From assembly GCA_964036045.1 (NCBI GenBank), contig OZ038385.1:41283737-41347736 (forward strand): a stretch of 64,000 nucleotides of DNA. Reading direction: 5' to 3'. Below the pieces are notes generated by a model, which was not told where the DNA came from, ran no database searches, and was given only the letters and a program-made list of their open reading frames with translations. A program made the position numbers and the translations under genes. This DNA comes from Eutreptiella sp. 'Long Island Sound 2002' (taxonomy: Eukaryota > Euglenozoa > Euglenophyceae > Eutreptiales > Eutreptiaceae). This document shows, piece after piece, positions 34,806 to 44,960 of this stretch (its first letter is position 1; every line of letters begins with the position of its first letter).

Positions 34806-37800
34806 TCAAGTCGTCGAATTCGGCCAAGCACGTATACATGTGACCACCAACCTGTCTGGTCGGGCCCTCGTACGGCTTGGGCGCTGCAAATCAGCGGCCG
34901 AACTCGAAGCTTGGTCCTCATTTGGTTCCTGGGCTGGCCTGACCGCAGGAGGGGGGATCGACGGATCAGCCCTGGAATGTGGCTGCTGAGGGCCGTAAAA
35001 GGCTGGATCTCGATTCACCACAGGTCTTATTCCGTCGCTCTCCACCTGTCTGTCTGGTTTCGACAAACAGTCTGTCAGGAGTACTCCAATTTCGGGGTGC
35101 TTCTTGAGGAAGTCGATGAACCCCTTGGTGTACCCATGGACAAAAGAATGGGCTGGCTCCCAGTTGTTGTGACTGGAATCAAAGCCCCTCCACTCACACA
35201 GAAATTCCCATTCGCCCTTGGCGTCACGTCTTGCTTCTAAAATCCTCTTGAGTTCGTACTTCCCCCCTTCGATGACCCGATCTGACAAAATTTTCGAAGT
35301 CCAAAAAAGGGGTTTAACCCGATCCTTGGGGGAGGGGATCTCTCTCTTGAGGCGATCGCCCGAAACGTCAATTTCCCTGCTGACATCCACACGAATCCTC
35401 CACCTGTTCTCACCAAGACGCGCTGTAACAGCGAATGGCCCCTCCCACAAGGGAAGAAGCTTGTTATCTCCGTCCAGGGTGGTTTCGGATTTTCGAAGCC
35501 AAACTCGATCATCGACTTCAAAATTGTGGGGGTTTTTTCGGCCTTGATTCTGGACCCAAAGCCAGTCAGCTTGATGCTTATCGATTAATTTCGAGACAGT
35601 TTTATCTGCTCGTTGGACGTCGTTCAAAAACAACGAAGCATCTTTACAAGGGCGAGGATTATTCAACGGCATGTTCCACCAACACTTCTTTCGTCCAAAG
35701 ACAATTTCATTTGGAGAAAGGCCATGATACAAAGGCGTGTTATGGTAACAGCGAAGCAATGCGAAGAGAACTTCAAGCCAATGGAAATCCTTTTCACTCG
35801 CGAGCTCCTTACGAAGCATATTTATAATGGAGCGGCCGGCTCTTTCGCCAGGCAACGCTCGATGCGAGTGGATTTCACATCGGAGGTGGTGGATTCCAAG
35901 GCGAGCACATAATTCTCTCCACCATTCGGAGGTGTACTCTTTGCCTGAGTCCGTAACCACCTCGGATGGGACGTCCCAACCTCCCATCCAGGTCTGCGCG
36001 CACCATTTGGCGGCAGCCTTGCCAGTCATCGACTCGATGTTGCAAGGCAACACCTGAATGTAGCCGGAATGACGGCACTGAATAAGGAGCACACCATTGA
36101 TCTTTTTATTAGTCCAATGGCACTCTTCGTCGTCGAGTTCACCGAGATAGAAGAAATCACTGGTGACTCTGTTAAAGAGGCGCTCCGGAATAGGGTGTGG
36201 CCTCAGATGGCCGTGCTTCTTCGCGCTTGGGGGCGTCGAGACAGCACATTGGGCACATCCGGCGGCTACTTTCATGCAATGAGTATATAGCCGTGAGCCA
36301 AACAACCTATGTTTAATCATCGACCATAATCGTCGGCCATGTGCGTGGGGGGACTCCCATTTGTGCCACCAGTTTAACACTCGGGGGGCCAGGGCGTCTG
36401 GTACGCACAATTTACCCTCCATCCACAACTTCCCCCCATCCAACGAATATTCAGAAAAAATCCCATCCTTGTGAGCATCTTTGGATTTGAGATTTCCAAA
36501 GACCTCCTTAAACATGGGATCCTGCAGATAATCGGACGTCCAGTCACGGATGATAAGGGAATCCTTTGGCAGGGGTGGAGTTTTGGCCGGATCTCGACGC
36601 TTAATGCCCTGGATCAACCGAAATCGACTTACTCGTCGGGTATAGTCAAACCGTTTCACACTCCCTGAGGAGGGATCGGTGACTTTCTCCACGACTTTCA
36701 GTGTTTTGGTGCAGATCTCATGAGCATGCGCCGGATCTGAAAAGGCCGTGATGTCATGGCACGGTAATGCGTGCTGTTTAACAGCGCATTGCATGCATGC
36801 ACGTCGAATGAGCTTTTTTTCTTCCTGATCCCATTCGATTATGACATGGCGGTCCTGCTCCGTACCATGGATGTTGGTACTTTGCAGCCCCTCTGAAGCG
36901 GGGTAAGCCCATCGGCTCAGAGCATCCGCTACCGTGTTATGTTTTCCAGGCAAATACGACACATGGAGGTCAAACAGACTGAGAAATTCGTGCCATCTGG
37001 CCCGTCGACCAGCTGGGCTCGCGACAGTATCAATGTGTTCGGTGGCCCAATACTCCAGAGATCGATGATCCGTCAGGACCTCGACTCGATTGGTGCCAAC
37101 CCACGATTGGTACTTTTTTAAAGCACAGATTATGGCGTAGGTTTCTTGCTCACGCGGTGACCATTGCATCTGGCGTGGAGCTAGGTTCCGAGACCAAAAT
37201 GCAAGAGGGTAATGATCACCTGTGGCTTCATCAACCTGTTCAAGGACAGCTCCGATCGCGTACCTAGAAGCGTCGGTTCTTATGTAGAAGGGTCGGTCAA
37301 ATCTCGGCACATGCAACGTGGCGACTTCGCAGAGGGCCGCCTTCAAGTGATGGAAGGCCTCCTCGCACTCGTCAGTCCACTTGACACGAACCTTTGAACC
37401 TGCCTTGCCTGCATCTCTCCCTACCTTCAATAATTCACTGAGGGGGGCAGCAAATTTGGCATAATTCGGCACAAAAGTATGGTAAAAATTGCAACAACCC
37501 AGGAATCCTCTCAACTCTGTGATCGTCTCAGGGCGCTTCCACTTCTGAATAGCGACGAGCTTCCCTGGACTGGGTCGTCGGGTGCCATTCTCTAGGAGAG
37601 AACCACAAAATTCGACTGATTTTAAAAATAATTTTCCCTTCTTTGGCCCACAAATCAGCTGATTGGTATCAAGGATGTCCAAAACTTGGTTCAGCTGCTT
37701 TTCATGTAGGGCCACCAGCTCGGCTTCGGTCAGTCCCTCCCCCTCTGTCGCGATGATTATGTCATCTATGTACACACTCACGAAGGCACGAAGCTCAGGG

Positions 37801-39998
37801 TGAGCTGTAAAAAGCACATCCTCCATCATTCTTTGAAAAAACGAAGGGGCATTCTTCAGGCCCATGGGCATGACCGTCCACTGGACTGGGCCACATGGCG
37901 TGCACATACAGGTGAGAGGTCGGCTGTCCTTCCTCAACGGCATTTGGTGAAAGCCGTGACGGAGATCCAGCACAGAAAATAAACGACCTCTTGCCCTCTT
38001 GGCGATTTCCTCCTCAATGAGGGGCAGGGGGTGTGAATCCGCCTTGGTTTCGGCGTTGAGATTGCGAAAATCAACAACCATTCGCCAACAATCAATAGTG
38101 TTCTGGTCTGCAGGCGGCGGCTTCGGGACTGTGAAGGGTGCACAGCACCATTCGCTGGTCATACAACCCTCAAGCCAACCAAATTCCCTGAGATTTCTCT
38201 CGATTACTTTTCTGAGGATCTCATGTTTATGTCCATGGTTCTCATAAGGACGCTGTTTCTTCGCCTTGTAACCTTCACGAAGCTCGATGAAAGCTTCACC
38301 GAACTGCCCACGGACAGGGGGGTCTTTGATCAACTTTCCCGAAAGGGTCGTGTCCTTCCGTTCCTCAAAAATCTTTTCTCTTGACTTGGAACACAACTCA
38401 GTGTCCACCTGATCACCAGGAATTACTGTCGAAAAAACTTTGGCGACTTCTTCGGCCTTGGCAGGAAGAATCTTCTTACGGATGTCCCTAAACAGGTCCG
38501 TATCAACTGCCTCTTGAAGATAGGTGGGTCGAGTGTCGACATTCCAGAGATTATCTTCGTGATCCAGCTCCTCGAAAGGATCTATGAAAGCTTCCACACG
38601 GGGTTTTTCATAAAAAACTCTGAATTTGCGGCGCGATTTAAAATTTTTCTTCGCCCGTGCACTGAAGATTCTTTTCGATGTCGATCGTATTGGGGAAGAG
38701 GGAGACGAGGCGGATCCATTTGACGTTGGATCACCTTGGGTATCTGACGGACAAAAATCAGAAAAAATAGATTCATCATCAGTACCACGCTCAACCTCAG
38801 ATTCAGACCCAACACAGGAATCAGTACCCGAATCAGCAGAATTAGAGTCAGAAAGCTTTCCATCCACCAGGAATGCAAGCGAACTCCAGGACCGCTGTGG
38901 CAGGGGACCTGTGTCGTCCCTGGCATACAGCTTAATCTTCCTGGGAAGTTCGATGTAATCTACACAAATGTCTTGTAATTCCTGAAACCAAGGCTTGTCG
39001 TCCCACAAGGGCACAACTAAAATCGCCTGGGTTTTATCTTGCTTGATTTTGTGGATGACCTGCTGGATTAAGTGAAACGGAGGATTAATCCATAACTTCT
39101 TGTCCCATTTGTGGGTCCAAGCGTCGCGAAAGTGCTTATCAAAGCGCTTGTTCTCGCGGTTAGCAAAGGCATCATACTGTGGCCAAAAGGAATGGTGTTC
39201 ATGAAAATATTCACAAATTGCATCGCGCCATTTGTCGACAACTCTGTAGGATGAAGAGTGCCAGCGCGAAGGGCGTCGTGGCTGGGAGTCCCTACGAAGA
39301 CATTCTAACTCTCGGGAGTAATCGGCACTCCCATTCACCTTTGCAATGGTGACATCTTCGCCAAATTTTGGTGTAACCTTTCGCTTCAAAAATTCTTCTG
39401 CACTTTTAAACCCTGCGTGCAAAAAACGAAATTCAGGACGCTCCAAGGGACCTGACTCCAGCAAAAAACAACGCCAATGACCTACGGGCGCCACCCTGTT
39501 CTTGCTAAGCCAAGGATGGCCCAAGTAAAGGTCATACTTTATGTCGGCACGATAGAACCAGTCGCCCTTAAGGACAACTTCCTCCACATTACCTTCCTCC
39601 CAAAGGTCTTGAGCGACCAAATGAGTTGATATATAACAACCGCGTTGCCCACCTGCGAGAGAATGTCCAGAAACTCCCTCGAGGGTAACAGGATAAAGCG
39701 AATCAATCACGCAGTCGTCGGGTAAGAAAGAATTGGATTGGAGATTTACCTCTGATCCATTGTCACACAAACAAGTGGCGAGGTGGAAATTGCCCTTGCA
39801 ATCAGAGACCCACAGCTTTGTGACAAACTGACGGGCCCTGTGCTTGGACTGTACACCAACCTGTTCCACTACAACAGAAGGATCCGCTGCCGGATCCAGG
39901 GGAGAGGAGACAAGCGACCCTACATCAAGTAATGGTCGAGATGGAATCTGGGTATCATGCCTGAAATCGCCTGGGGAGGGGCGATTTTCGTGGCTCCC
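34806..39998 (-). CDS. N3 Pol: protease, Dam-like MTase, RT, RNase H, integrase, chromodomain
   Basis: Open from the codon after the TAG at 39999 to 34806, over 1,700 codons. Numbering from 39869: aspartic protease with active site DNGS at 36-39 and DLYLGHPWL at 113-121; a Dam-like adenine-methyltransferase region at about 207-336 (AFANREN, then motif IV INPPF at 261-265, VVPLWDDKPWF); an acidic/Ser linker; RT with VLDLRHGF near 633 and YIDD at 700-703; RNase H with TDAS at 865-868 and DALSRW at 982; integrase zinc finger ending CAQC at 1205-1208; catalytic D1238, D1307, E1342 with the usual D-34-E spacing; and a chromodomain at about 1537-1590 (EFLCEWRGF...NNWEP). No stop or frameshift, so it could be functional, but it is now cut off from gag. 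Confidence 0.94.
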   Translation of the reverse strand, partial: GSHENRPSPGDFRHDTQIPSRPLLDVGSLVSSPLDPAADPSVVVEQVGVQSKHRARQFVTKLWVSDCKGNFHLATCLCDNGSEVNLQSNSFLPDDCVIDSLYPVTLEGVSGHSLAGGQRGCYISTHLVAQDLWEEGNVEEVVLKGDWFYRADIKYDLYLGHPWLSKNRVAPVGHWRCFLLESGPLERPEFRFLHAGFKSAEEFLKRKVTPKFGEDVTIAKVNGSADYSRELECLRRDSQPRRPSRWHSSSYRVVDKWRDAICEYFHEHHSFWPQYDAFANRENKRFDKHFRDAWTHKWDKKLWINPPFHLIQQVIHKIKQDKTQAILVVPLWDDKPWFQELQDICVDYIELPRKIKLYARDDTGPLPQRSWSSLAFLVDGKLSDSNSADSGTDSCVGSESEVERGTDDESIFSDFCPSDTQGDPTSNGSASSPSSPIRSTSKRIFSARAKKNFKSRRKFRVFYEKPRVEAFIDPFEELDHEDNLWNVDTRPTYLQEAVDTDLFRDIRKKILPAKAEEVAKVFSTVIPGDQVDTELCSKSREKIFEERKDTTLSGKLIKDPPVRGQFGEAFIELREGYKAKKQRPYENHGHKHEILRKVIERNLREFGWLEGCMTSEWCCAPFTVPKPPPADQNTIDCWRMVVDFRNLNAETKADSHPLPLIEEEIAKRARGRLFSVLDLRHGFHQMPLRKDSRPLTCMCTPCGPVQWTVMPMGLKNAPSFFQRMMEDVLFTAHPELRAFVSVYIDDIIIATEGEGLTEAELVALHEKQLNQVLDILDTNQLICGPKKGKLFLKSVEFCGSLLENGTRRPSPGKLVAIQKWKRPETITELRGFLGCCNFYHTFVPNYAKFAAPLSELLKVGRDAGKAGSKVRVKWTDECEEAFHHLKAALCEVATLHVPRFDRPFYIRTDASRYAIGAVLEQVDEATGDHYPLAFWSRNLAPRQMQWSPREQETYAIICALKKYQSWVGTNRVEVLTDHRSLEYWATEHIDTVASPAGRRARWHEFLSLFDLHVSYLPGKHNTVADALSRWAYPASEGLQSTNIHGTEQDRHVIIEWDQEEKKLIRRACMQCAVKQHALPCHDITAFSDPAHAHEICTKTLKVVEKVTDPSSGSVKRFDYTRRVSRFRLIQGIKRRDPAKTPPLPKDSLIIRDWTSDYLQDPMFKEVFGNLKSKDAHKDGIFSEYSLDGGKLWMEGKLCVPDALAPRVLNWWHKWESPHAHGRRLWSMIKHRLFGSRLYTHCMKVAAGCAQCAVSTPPSAKKHGHLRPHPIPERLFNRVTSDFFYLGELDDEECHWTNKKINGVLLIQCRHSGYIQVLPCNIESMTGKAAAKWCAQTWMGGWDVPSEVVTDSGKEYTSEWWRELCARLGIHHLRCEIHSHRALPGERAGRSIINMLRKELASEKDFHWLEVLFALLRCYHNTPLYHGLSPNEIVFGRKKCWWNMPLNNPRPCKDASLFLNDVQRADKTVSKLIDKHQADWLWVQNQGRKNPHNFEVDDRVWLRKSETTLDGDNKLLPLWEGPFAVTARLGENRWRIRVDVSREIDVSGDRLKREIPSPKDRVKPLFWTSKILSDRVIEGGKYELKRILEARRDAKGEWEFLCEWRGFDSSHNNWEPAHSFVHGYTKGFIDFLKKHPEIGVLLTDCLSKPDRQVESDGIRPVVNRDPAFYGPQQPHSRADPSIPPPAVRPAQEPNEDQASSSAADLQRPSRTRARPDRLVVTCIRAWPNSTT

Positions 39999-40255
39999 CT
40001 AGGCGTTCTGACCTCCAGTGGATGCGTTAACATTGTGAACACACCCTGATTTGTCGACCCACTCATCTTGGAACGGATCATCTGCTGGATTCAAGGCATT
40101 TTCAACGTAATCTCGATCCGCATCGGACACCTGATCTGCACCTGAGACCTGATCCACACGATGGTTGCCCTTTCCACGTCCACGGCCACGGCCGCTGGAT
40201 GATGGACCTCCACCGTCGCCACGCCCTCTGCCCTTACCAGAGAAAGGGGTTCCCG
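38720..40255 (-). repeat. 1536-bp duplicated N3 segment, copy 1
   Basis: Matches 45537-47072 at a constant offset of 6817 with no indels and about five substitutions. It covers the last part of the Gly-rich region, the TAG, the protease and the Dam-like domain. This copy is continuous with the rest of pol. At its right edge, after GGGGTTCCCG, N3 sequence stops and the C-rich segment begins. Confidence 0.95.
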
Positions 40256-40750
40256 CCTCCCACCCGCACCCCGGCACCGCGACCAGTCAAGAACCGCAAG
40301 GGCCACACGGCGCACACACGCAACACCCACACGACCCACAGGGACGCCCGGACCCCCAGCCGGCACAACACCCACCCCCGCCCCCCCACCCCACCACCAC
40401 CAGCAGCCCCCCCACCCACACCCCATACCAGCGAGCACCATCCACCGGCAGCCACCCATTACATACGGACCACAGCCCCACCCGGACGCTCATACGGCCG
40501 CCTCCCACCCACACCCCGGCACCACAACCAGTCAGGAACCGCAAGGACCACACGGCGCACACACGCAACACCCACACGACCCACAGGGACGCCCAGACCC
40601 CCAACCAGCACAACACCCACCCCCGCCCCCCCCACCACCAACAGCGCCACCCCCACACCACCCCCCCCCGCCCCCCCCCCGAGACCAGGCCACGGACACA
40701 ACACGCGGCAGCCAGCACCAACCAATCGATGTCGATGCCCCCGCCGACAC
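40256..40750 (+). repeat. 244-bp tandem repeat at the left of the C-rich segment
   Basis: The block starting at 40261 (caccc(g/a)caccccggcacc) recurs at 40505, with matching order through 'cacacggcgcacacacgcaac' and 'cccacagggacgcc'. Since 244 is not a multiple of three, the same peptide (SQEPQGPHGAHTQHP) appears in frame 1 in the first copy and frame 3 in the second. Confidence 0.85.
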
Positions 40751-41984
40751 ATGCCACCGCGAATCCCCCCTCCCGCGGCCGCCGCAAGAGACCCCATCAC
40801 CGGACCCCGCGCGCGACAACGATGACCACCCCCCCCAACCCACACCACCCCCCCCATCACACCCCGCACCACCAGTCGCCGCACCGGCCGAGCCCTACGC
40901 CCTGCACAACCCCGCAGCGGTACGGCAGCACCTCCGGGGGGTCGGGGAACAGGACGTCGTGCTGTACCTCCGCACCTCCGGCACCAGCACCCCCATCCGG
41001 GCGGCCACCCTGGTCCAGGCGGCCACCCTGGGGGAAGGCGTCAGAGACTTCCTCTTCGACGCCTTCCTCCACGTCGCCCGACACGAGCGCCCCCCACGCG
41101 CCACCCCGGACGGCGAGAGCCCGCACCCCACGGGGAGCCGGATCTGGGTACCCCCCATCGACTGGGGGCGACACCTGGTCGGACACCCCGTGCCAGAGCG
41201 GGACAGCACCCAGGGCCGCACCCGCTACCGCGAGCCCAACATGGCCCACCCCCCACCCGACGCCACCCCCAACAGCACCAAGGAGTGGGAGCGGGAAACA
41301 TGGGTGGCCCGGATGGCCTCCCTAAGCAACTTCCGGCACCACGTCCCGGGGGACATCCCCACCCCCGACGAGCAGCAGCCAGCCCCCTCCACGTACATGA
41401 CCCTCATGTACAATCTGCACTACACCCTCTCCACCACCACCTACCACGCACCCACAGACCACTGGGTGGTACACGGCACCGACTCCCTCCTCCCCGCCGA
41501 CTACACCCCCCCCACACACAACCCGGGCCCCGACACGTACGCCAGGGGGGAAGACCCGGACGACCCCCACATCTGGGGCACGTGGGAACCCGAATCCCTG
41601 GACGCGCTGCTCTCCATCCGCAGCAGCTACCAGGGCCTTGGTAGGGCGATGTATTGCCTCGCCAAGTGGACCCAACGGACCTGGGGGATCCCCGCGGACC
41701 GATGGGTGTGGGTGGTCACGCTGCGCCCCCAGCAGATGGAAGCCCCCCCAAACCGCGGGGGACCCACCCCCCCACGCCCCACCACCCCACAACTATGCCC
41801 GTACATGGTGGCAGCCCGCCTCATGGCGCTGCTATGGCCGGGCCCCCACACCCCCACCCAAAACTACCCCCACCTCACAGAGGGGGACATGCCCGGCATC
41901 CAGCGATGCTTCTTCGAGACCCTCGACTACCTCCAGCAGACACACCCCCGCGTCCTGGAGCAGATATGGCCACCCCCCGGGTAA
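40500..41984 (+). CDS. Unidentified coding-like frame (ORF-a) in the C-rich segment
   Basis: The third forward frame is open from the left edge of the segment to TAA at 41982-41984 but has no ATG before 41241, so if it is a gene its start is missing. The first part is Pro/His-rich. From about 40890 it reads as a folded protein: ALHNPAAVRQHLRGVGEQDV, LGEGVRDFLFDAFLHVARHE, RIWVPPIDWGRHLVGH, then a Trp-rich end (RTWGIPADRWVWVV, GIQRCFFETLDYL). Third positions are nearly all G or C. I do not recognise the family. The order of a helix pair followed by a W-rich core is only loosely reminiscent of Ulp1-type proteases, which is not enough for an assignment. Confidence 0.45.
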   Translation, partial: ASHPHPGTTTSQEPQGPHGAHTQHPHDPQGRPDPQPAQHPPPPPPPPTAPPPHHPPPPPPRDQATDTTRGSQHQPIDVDAPADTCHRESPLPRPPQETPSPDPARDNDDHPPQPTPPPPSHPAPPVAAPAEPYALHNPAAVRQHLRGVGEQDVVLYLRTSGTSTPIRAATLVQAATLGEGVRDFLFDAFLHVARHERPPRATPDGESPHPTGSRIWVPPIDWGRHLVGHPVPERDSTQGRTRYREPNMAHPPPDATPNSTKEWERETWVARMASLSNFRHHVPGDIPTPDEQQPAPSTYMTLMYNLHYTLSTTTYHAPTDHWVVHGTDSLLPADYTPPTHNPGPDTYARGEDPDDPHIWGTWEPESLDALLSIRSSYQGLGRAMYCLAKWTQRTWGIPADRWVWVVTLRPQQMEAPPNRGGPTPPRPTTPQLCPYMVAARLMALLWPGPHTPTQNYPHLTEGDMPGIQRCFFETLDYLQQTHPRVLEQIWPPPG

Positions 41985-43391
41985 CCCACGTGCCCGCACA
42001 GCCGAGACAACACCGCCACGCCAGCACCAGCACGCACGGATCACCAGGGAAAACGCGCGCACACGCCCGATGCCCGAACCTGCACCCGCGTTCTCGCTAC
42101 TTACAGGACCCAGCATCATACGCCCGCCCCCGAGGCCCGGGACCCTCCGCCGTCTCCCGCGGCCCTCTCCTCCGCCTCCGACTCCACAACCTCCACCACC
42201 ACGACCACCTCATCCACCACCACCACCACCACGTCCTCATCCAGCACTCCACCCCCCAGGCCGCGGGGGACACCTCCCAAACGGGCCTCCAAACCCGCCC
42301 CCACCGCGAGCAGCCCCACCGCCGCCAAAGCCCACGCCCCGGCGAAGCCCGTGCCCACGACCCAGCCGAAGCCCAAGGCCGCCGCCAAAGGGCGGCCCGC
42401 AGCCAAGCCCAAGCCCAGGCCCAAACCCGGCGCCACGACGGCAGCTCGGGCCCGGCCCCCCCAGGATGTCCTCTACGACATCCGGCCCCAGCCGTCCCAG
42501 GCCCGAAGGCAGCAGCGCCCAGCGCGGCGCCCCCCCACCGTCACCGACACCACCGCCGCCACCTTCATGGCGGAGCGCGCCGCGGCCGAAGCGCGGCGCG
42601 CCTCGTCCCACCACCTCCCAAAGCCCGCACCCCAGGCCCACGGACCGCTCCAGGGTCCACCAGCAGCGCCCACGCCCCCCTACCGGCCCCCGATGACAGC
42701 CCACATGCAACGCATGCCCCACTACCGCCGCCGCCACGAATCCCCGCCCAACCCCGAGGCGGAGACCGTACGCGCACACCCGCGGGTCCACATCCGCGTG
42801 CACCCCCACTCCCCACGCACCCCCACGGAACAGGACTACGAGGAATCCCCCAGGCCCGCCACCGCCGCCGGCCCCCACGACCCCATCACACCCACCCACG
42901 CCCACTCCTCCGCCCAAGACCGCAGGCCCGCCCAGGAACAGTGGTGGCAGCGCTGGACCCACACGCAGCTCTGGGAGCTGCGGAAGTGGGCCCGGGGAGA
43001 GCCCTCCCTCGAGGGCCTGGTCCATCGGCCCCGCAAGGGGTCGGTGGAAAACTGCCGCCTCCGGCCGGCGGGGGGGTGGCTGCCGCAGGCCGCATGGGAA
43101 GCCATGCTGGCCGATGCGCTCCACCCCCTGGGAGTCCACCCCCGCAACCTCCCCGCGCCCCAGGACCACCCGTACGTCCTCAGGCGCCTGCGGGAGACCC
43201 TCCAGGAAGCACGGCGAGACGGCATCCGCCTGTGGGACATCACCCAAAGCCCAGCCCCGCACGCACACACCCCCTCACCACCCCACAAGCGTCGGCGCAC
43301 CGACACCGGCGACACCCACAACACCCCAGAAGCCCTGCGCGCCACACAACACGACGCGCCTGACCCCCCGGCCAGCGGCGCCGCCATCTAA
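41985..43391 (+). CDS. Unidentified coding-like frame (ORF-b) in the C-rich segment
   Basis: Continues in the same frame after the TAA of ORF-a and stays open for 468 codons to TAA at 43389-43391; the first in-frame ATG is at 42567. The first third is Thr/Ser and then Ala/Lys/Pro-rich (AKPKPRPKPGA). The end looks structured: QLWELRKWARGEPSLEGL, AWEAMLADALHPLGV, YVLRRLRETLQEARRDGIRLWDI, then a KRRR basic cluster. No family recognised. The two TAA codons in one otherwise open frame suggest either separate genes or nonsense changes in one long gene. Confidence 0.4.
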   Translation, partial: PTCPHSRDNTATPAPARTDHQGKRAHTPDARTCTRVLATYRTQHHTPAPEARDPPPSPAALSSASDSTTSTTTTTSSTTTTTTSSSSTPPPRPRGTPPKRASKPAPTASSPTAAKAHAPAKPVPTTQPKPKAAAKGRPAAKPKPRPKPGATTAARARPPQDVLYDIRPQPSQARRQQRPARRPPTVTDTTAATFMAERAAAEARRASSHHLPKPAPQAHGPLQGPPAAPTPPYRPPMTAHMQRMPHYRRRHESPPNPEAETVRAHPRVHIRVHPHSPRTPTEQDYEESPRPATAAGPHDPITPTHAHSSAQDRRPAQEQWWQRWTHTQLWELRKWARGEPSLEGLVHRPRKGSVENCRLRPAGGWLPQAAWEAMLADALHPLGVHPRNLPAPQDHPYVLRRLRETLQEARRDGIRLWDITQSPAPHAHTPSPPHKRRRTDTGDTHNTPEALRATQHDAPDPPASGAAI

Positions 43392-44017
43392 CCCCGTTAT
43401 CCAGCACAGCACCACCGCGGGGCGCCACGCCAGGCCCCACCCAGAAGTCACCAAACAAACCGGACGCCGAAGGAAGCCAACGCACACGACAACGAGCACC
43501 ACTACGCCCAAAGGCGCCGAACCCGGGCCCGATACCGTGGGCTCCTCTCCACCCTCAGCACGACACACACGTCACTGACGTCACTCCTCCGCCATGCCCC
43601 CTCCCACGCCACCGCCCCGCCCCCCCCCCCCTCCCGCCGCACGTCCCCACGCCGCCCAGCACCCAGCCCCACACACTGCGCCACAGCATCGCCCTAGTCC
43701 GGCTCCTCCACCATCGCGGCGCTTGGCACCTCACAGTAGACCGCCGTCCTATGGTCCCGCTCCCCCCAGCACCACTCCCAGGGCCGCACCCGACCCACGC
43801 CGTGTCCGCCCCCACGTCGCGGGCCGCGGACATCCTCCCGCTCCCCACCACCACCCCTCCCGGGCATCGCATACTACTTACCGCCAACCCCTGGGTCCTC
43901 AGTGAGGTCCCCATCGGGCACGCCGACGCCCTGCACGTGCGCCCGCAGCTGCCCAACCTGCACGCTGCGTACGCCCCCGGCGCGCCCGCCAACCCCTCCG
44001 TGTGGGACTCCCAGTGA
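43392..44017 (+). pseudogene. Unidentified coding-like frame (ORF-c), frame switch at a C run
   Basis: The ORF-a/b frame stays open after 43391 (HDNEHHYAQRR, YRGLLSTLSTTH) to TAG at 43695. From about 43640 the second frame takes over the coding character: SIALVRLLHHRGAWHLTVDRR, ILLTANPWVLSEVPIGHADALHV, ending TGA at 44015-44017. The switch lies at a 12-C run (43620-43631), a place where a base could be lost in the genome or in sequencing. No family recognised. Confidence 0.35.
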
Positions 44018-44113
44018 GGCCACCGGCCAACGGCCGGCCCACACGCACCACCCCGCACCCGCCTCGGGCGCACGACTCCGTGGACGCCGCTACCCACACG
44101 CCCGGCCCCGCGC

Positions 44114-44495
44114 AACCGCCTAACCGAGCCAGAACACAAGCACAAATCAAACCCGAGCCACACCCCGAAACCGCTAACCCTTGACTCCTAACCAAACCCG
44201 CCGAGGGAACAACGCAACCACAGCCCACACCCACAGCCCACACAGCCGCCTAACCAGCCAGCACCAGAAGCAAAGAAACACCTCACCAAACCCACCCTGA
44301 CCCAAGCCTAACCGGGCCGAAGCCCCAACACAAATCAAACCCGAGCCACAACCCGAAACCGTCAACCCTTGACTCCAAACCAGGCCCGCTGAGGGAAAAG
44401 CGTAGACACAGCCCACAGCCACAGCCCACACAACCGCCTAACCAGCCAGCACCAGAAGCAAAGAGACACCTAACCAAACCCACCCTGACCCATAC
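44114..44495 (+). repeat. About 178-bp tandem repeat in the C-rich segment
   Basis: Two copies run from 'cacaaatcaaacccgagccaca' through 'gaaaccg(c/t)(t/c)aacccttgactcc' and 'cacagcccaca' to 'aaacccaccctgaccca', starting near 44139 and 44327. No coding frame is evident here, so it may be a 3' flank of ORF-c. Confidence 0.75.
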
Positions 44496-44635
44496 CCATG
44501 TACATCAGGACACGCGAGCCGCACCCCTGGGGCGCGACCGCCGCCACAGCACCGGCGACACACGCCAGAGGACACAACGCTATAGCACCGCCGCACCAGC
44601 TGCCCATGCCTGTGCCTGCAGTGTACGCGCGCCTC

Positions 44636-44722
44636 TGTTTTCCTCTTTTTTGTTTTTTCTTTTCCTTTTTTCAAAAAAAAAAAAAAACAAAAAAAAAAAA
44701 AAAAACAAAAAAAAAAAAAAAC
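44636..44722 (+). repeat. T-rich then A-rich low-complexity tract
   Basis: A stretch of T with scattered C/G is followed by three runs of 14-18 A separated by single C. It could be the trace of a poly(A) tail, or a pyrimidine/A-rich hairpin. It lies about 600 bp after the last coding-like frame. Confidence 0.8.
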
Positions 44723-44784
44723 GAACATTAGGGGGGGAGGAAGAGGGACACATCCACCCATGGCACACGCGCACCGCACACGGC

Positions 44785-44960
44785 ACGCACACCGGTAAAC
44801 AGGAGCCCAGGGGCCCAGGACACCGCACATGCAACACAACACACCGAGCGGGCACACCGGTGAACAGGAGCCAGCTGGCCCAGGACACCGCAGACGCACC
44901 ACAGCAAACCGCGCGGGCACACCGGTGAACAGGAGCCCAACGGCCCAGGACGCTACACAC
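44785..44960 (+). repeat. About 60-bp tandem repeat, three copies
   Basis: Each copy contains 'caccggt(a/g)aacaggagcc' and 'ggcccaggac(a/g)c', beginning near 44789, 44848 and 44919. The third copy abuts an ordinary sequence (44960-45480) with no recognisable gene. Confidence 0.8.

Noticed and set aside
40165-43363. Several other 300-570 codon frames in the C-rich segment
   Set aside because: Pro/Arg/His-rich shadows expected from C-rich DNA; only one frame shows protein-like stretches.
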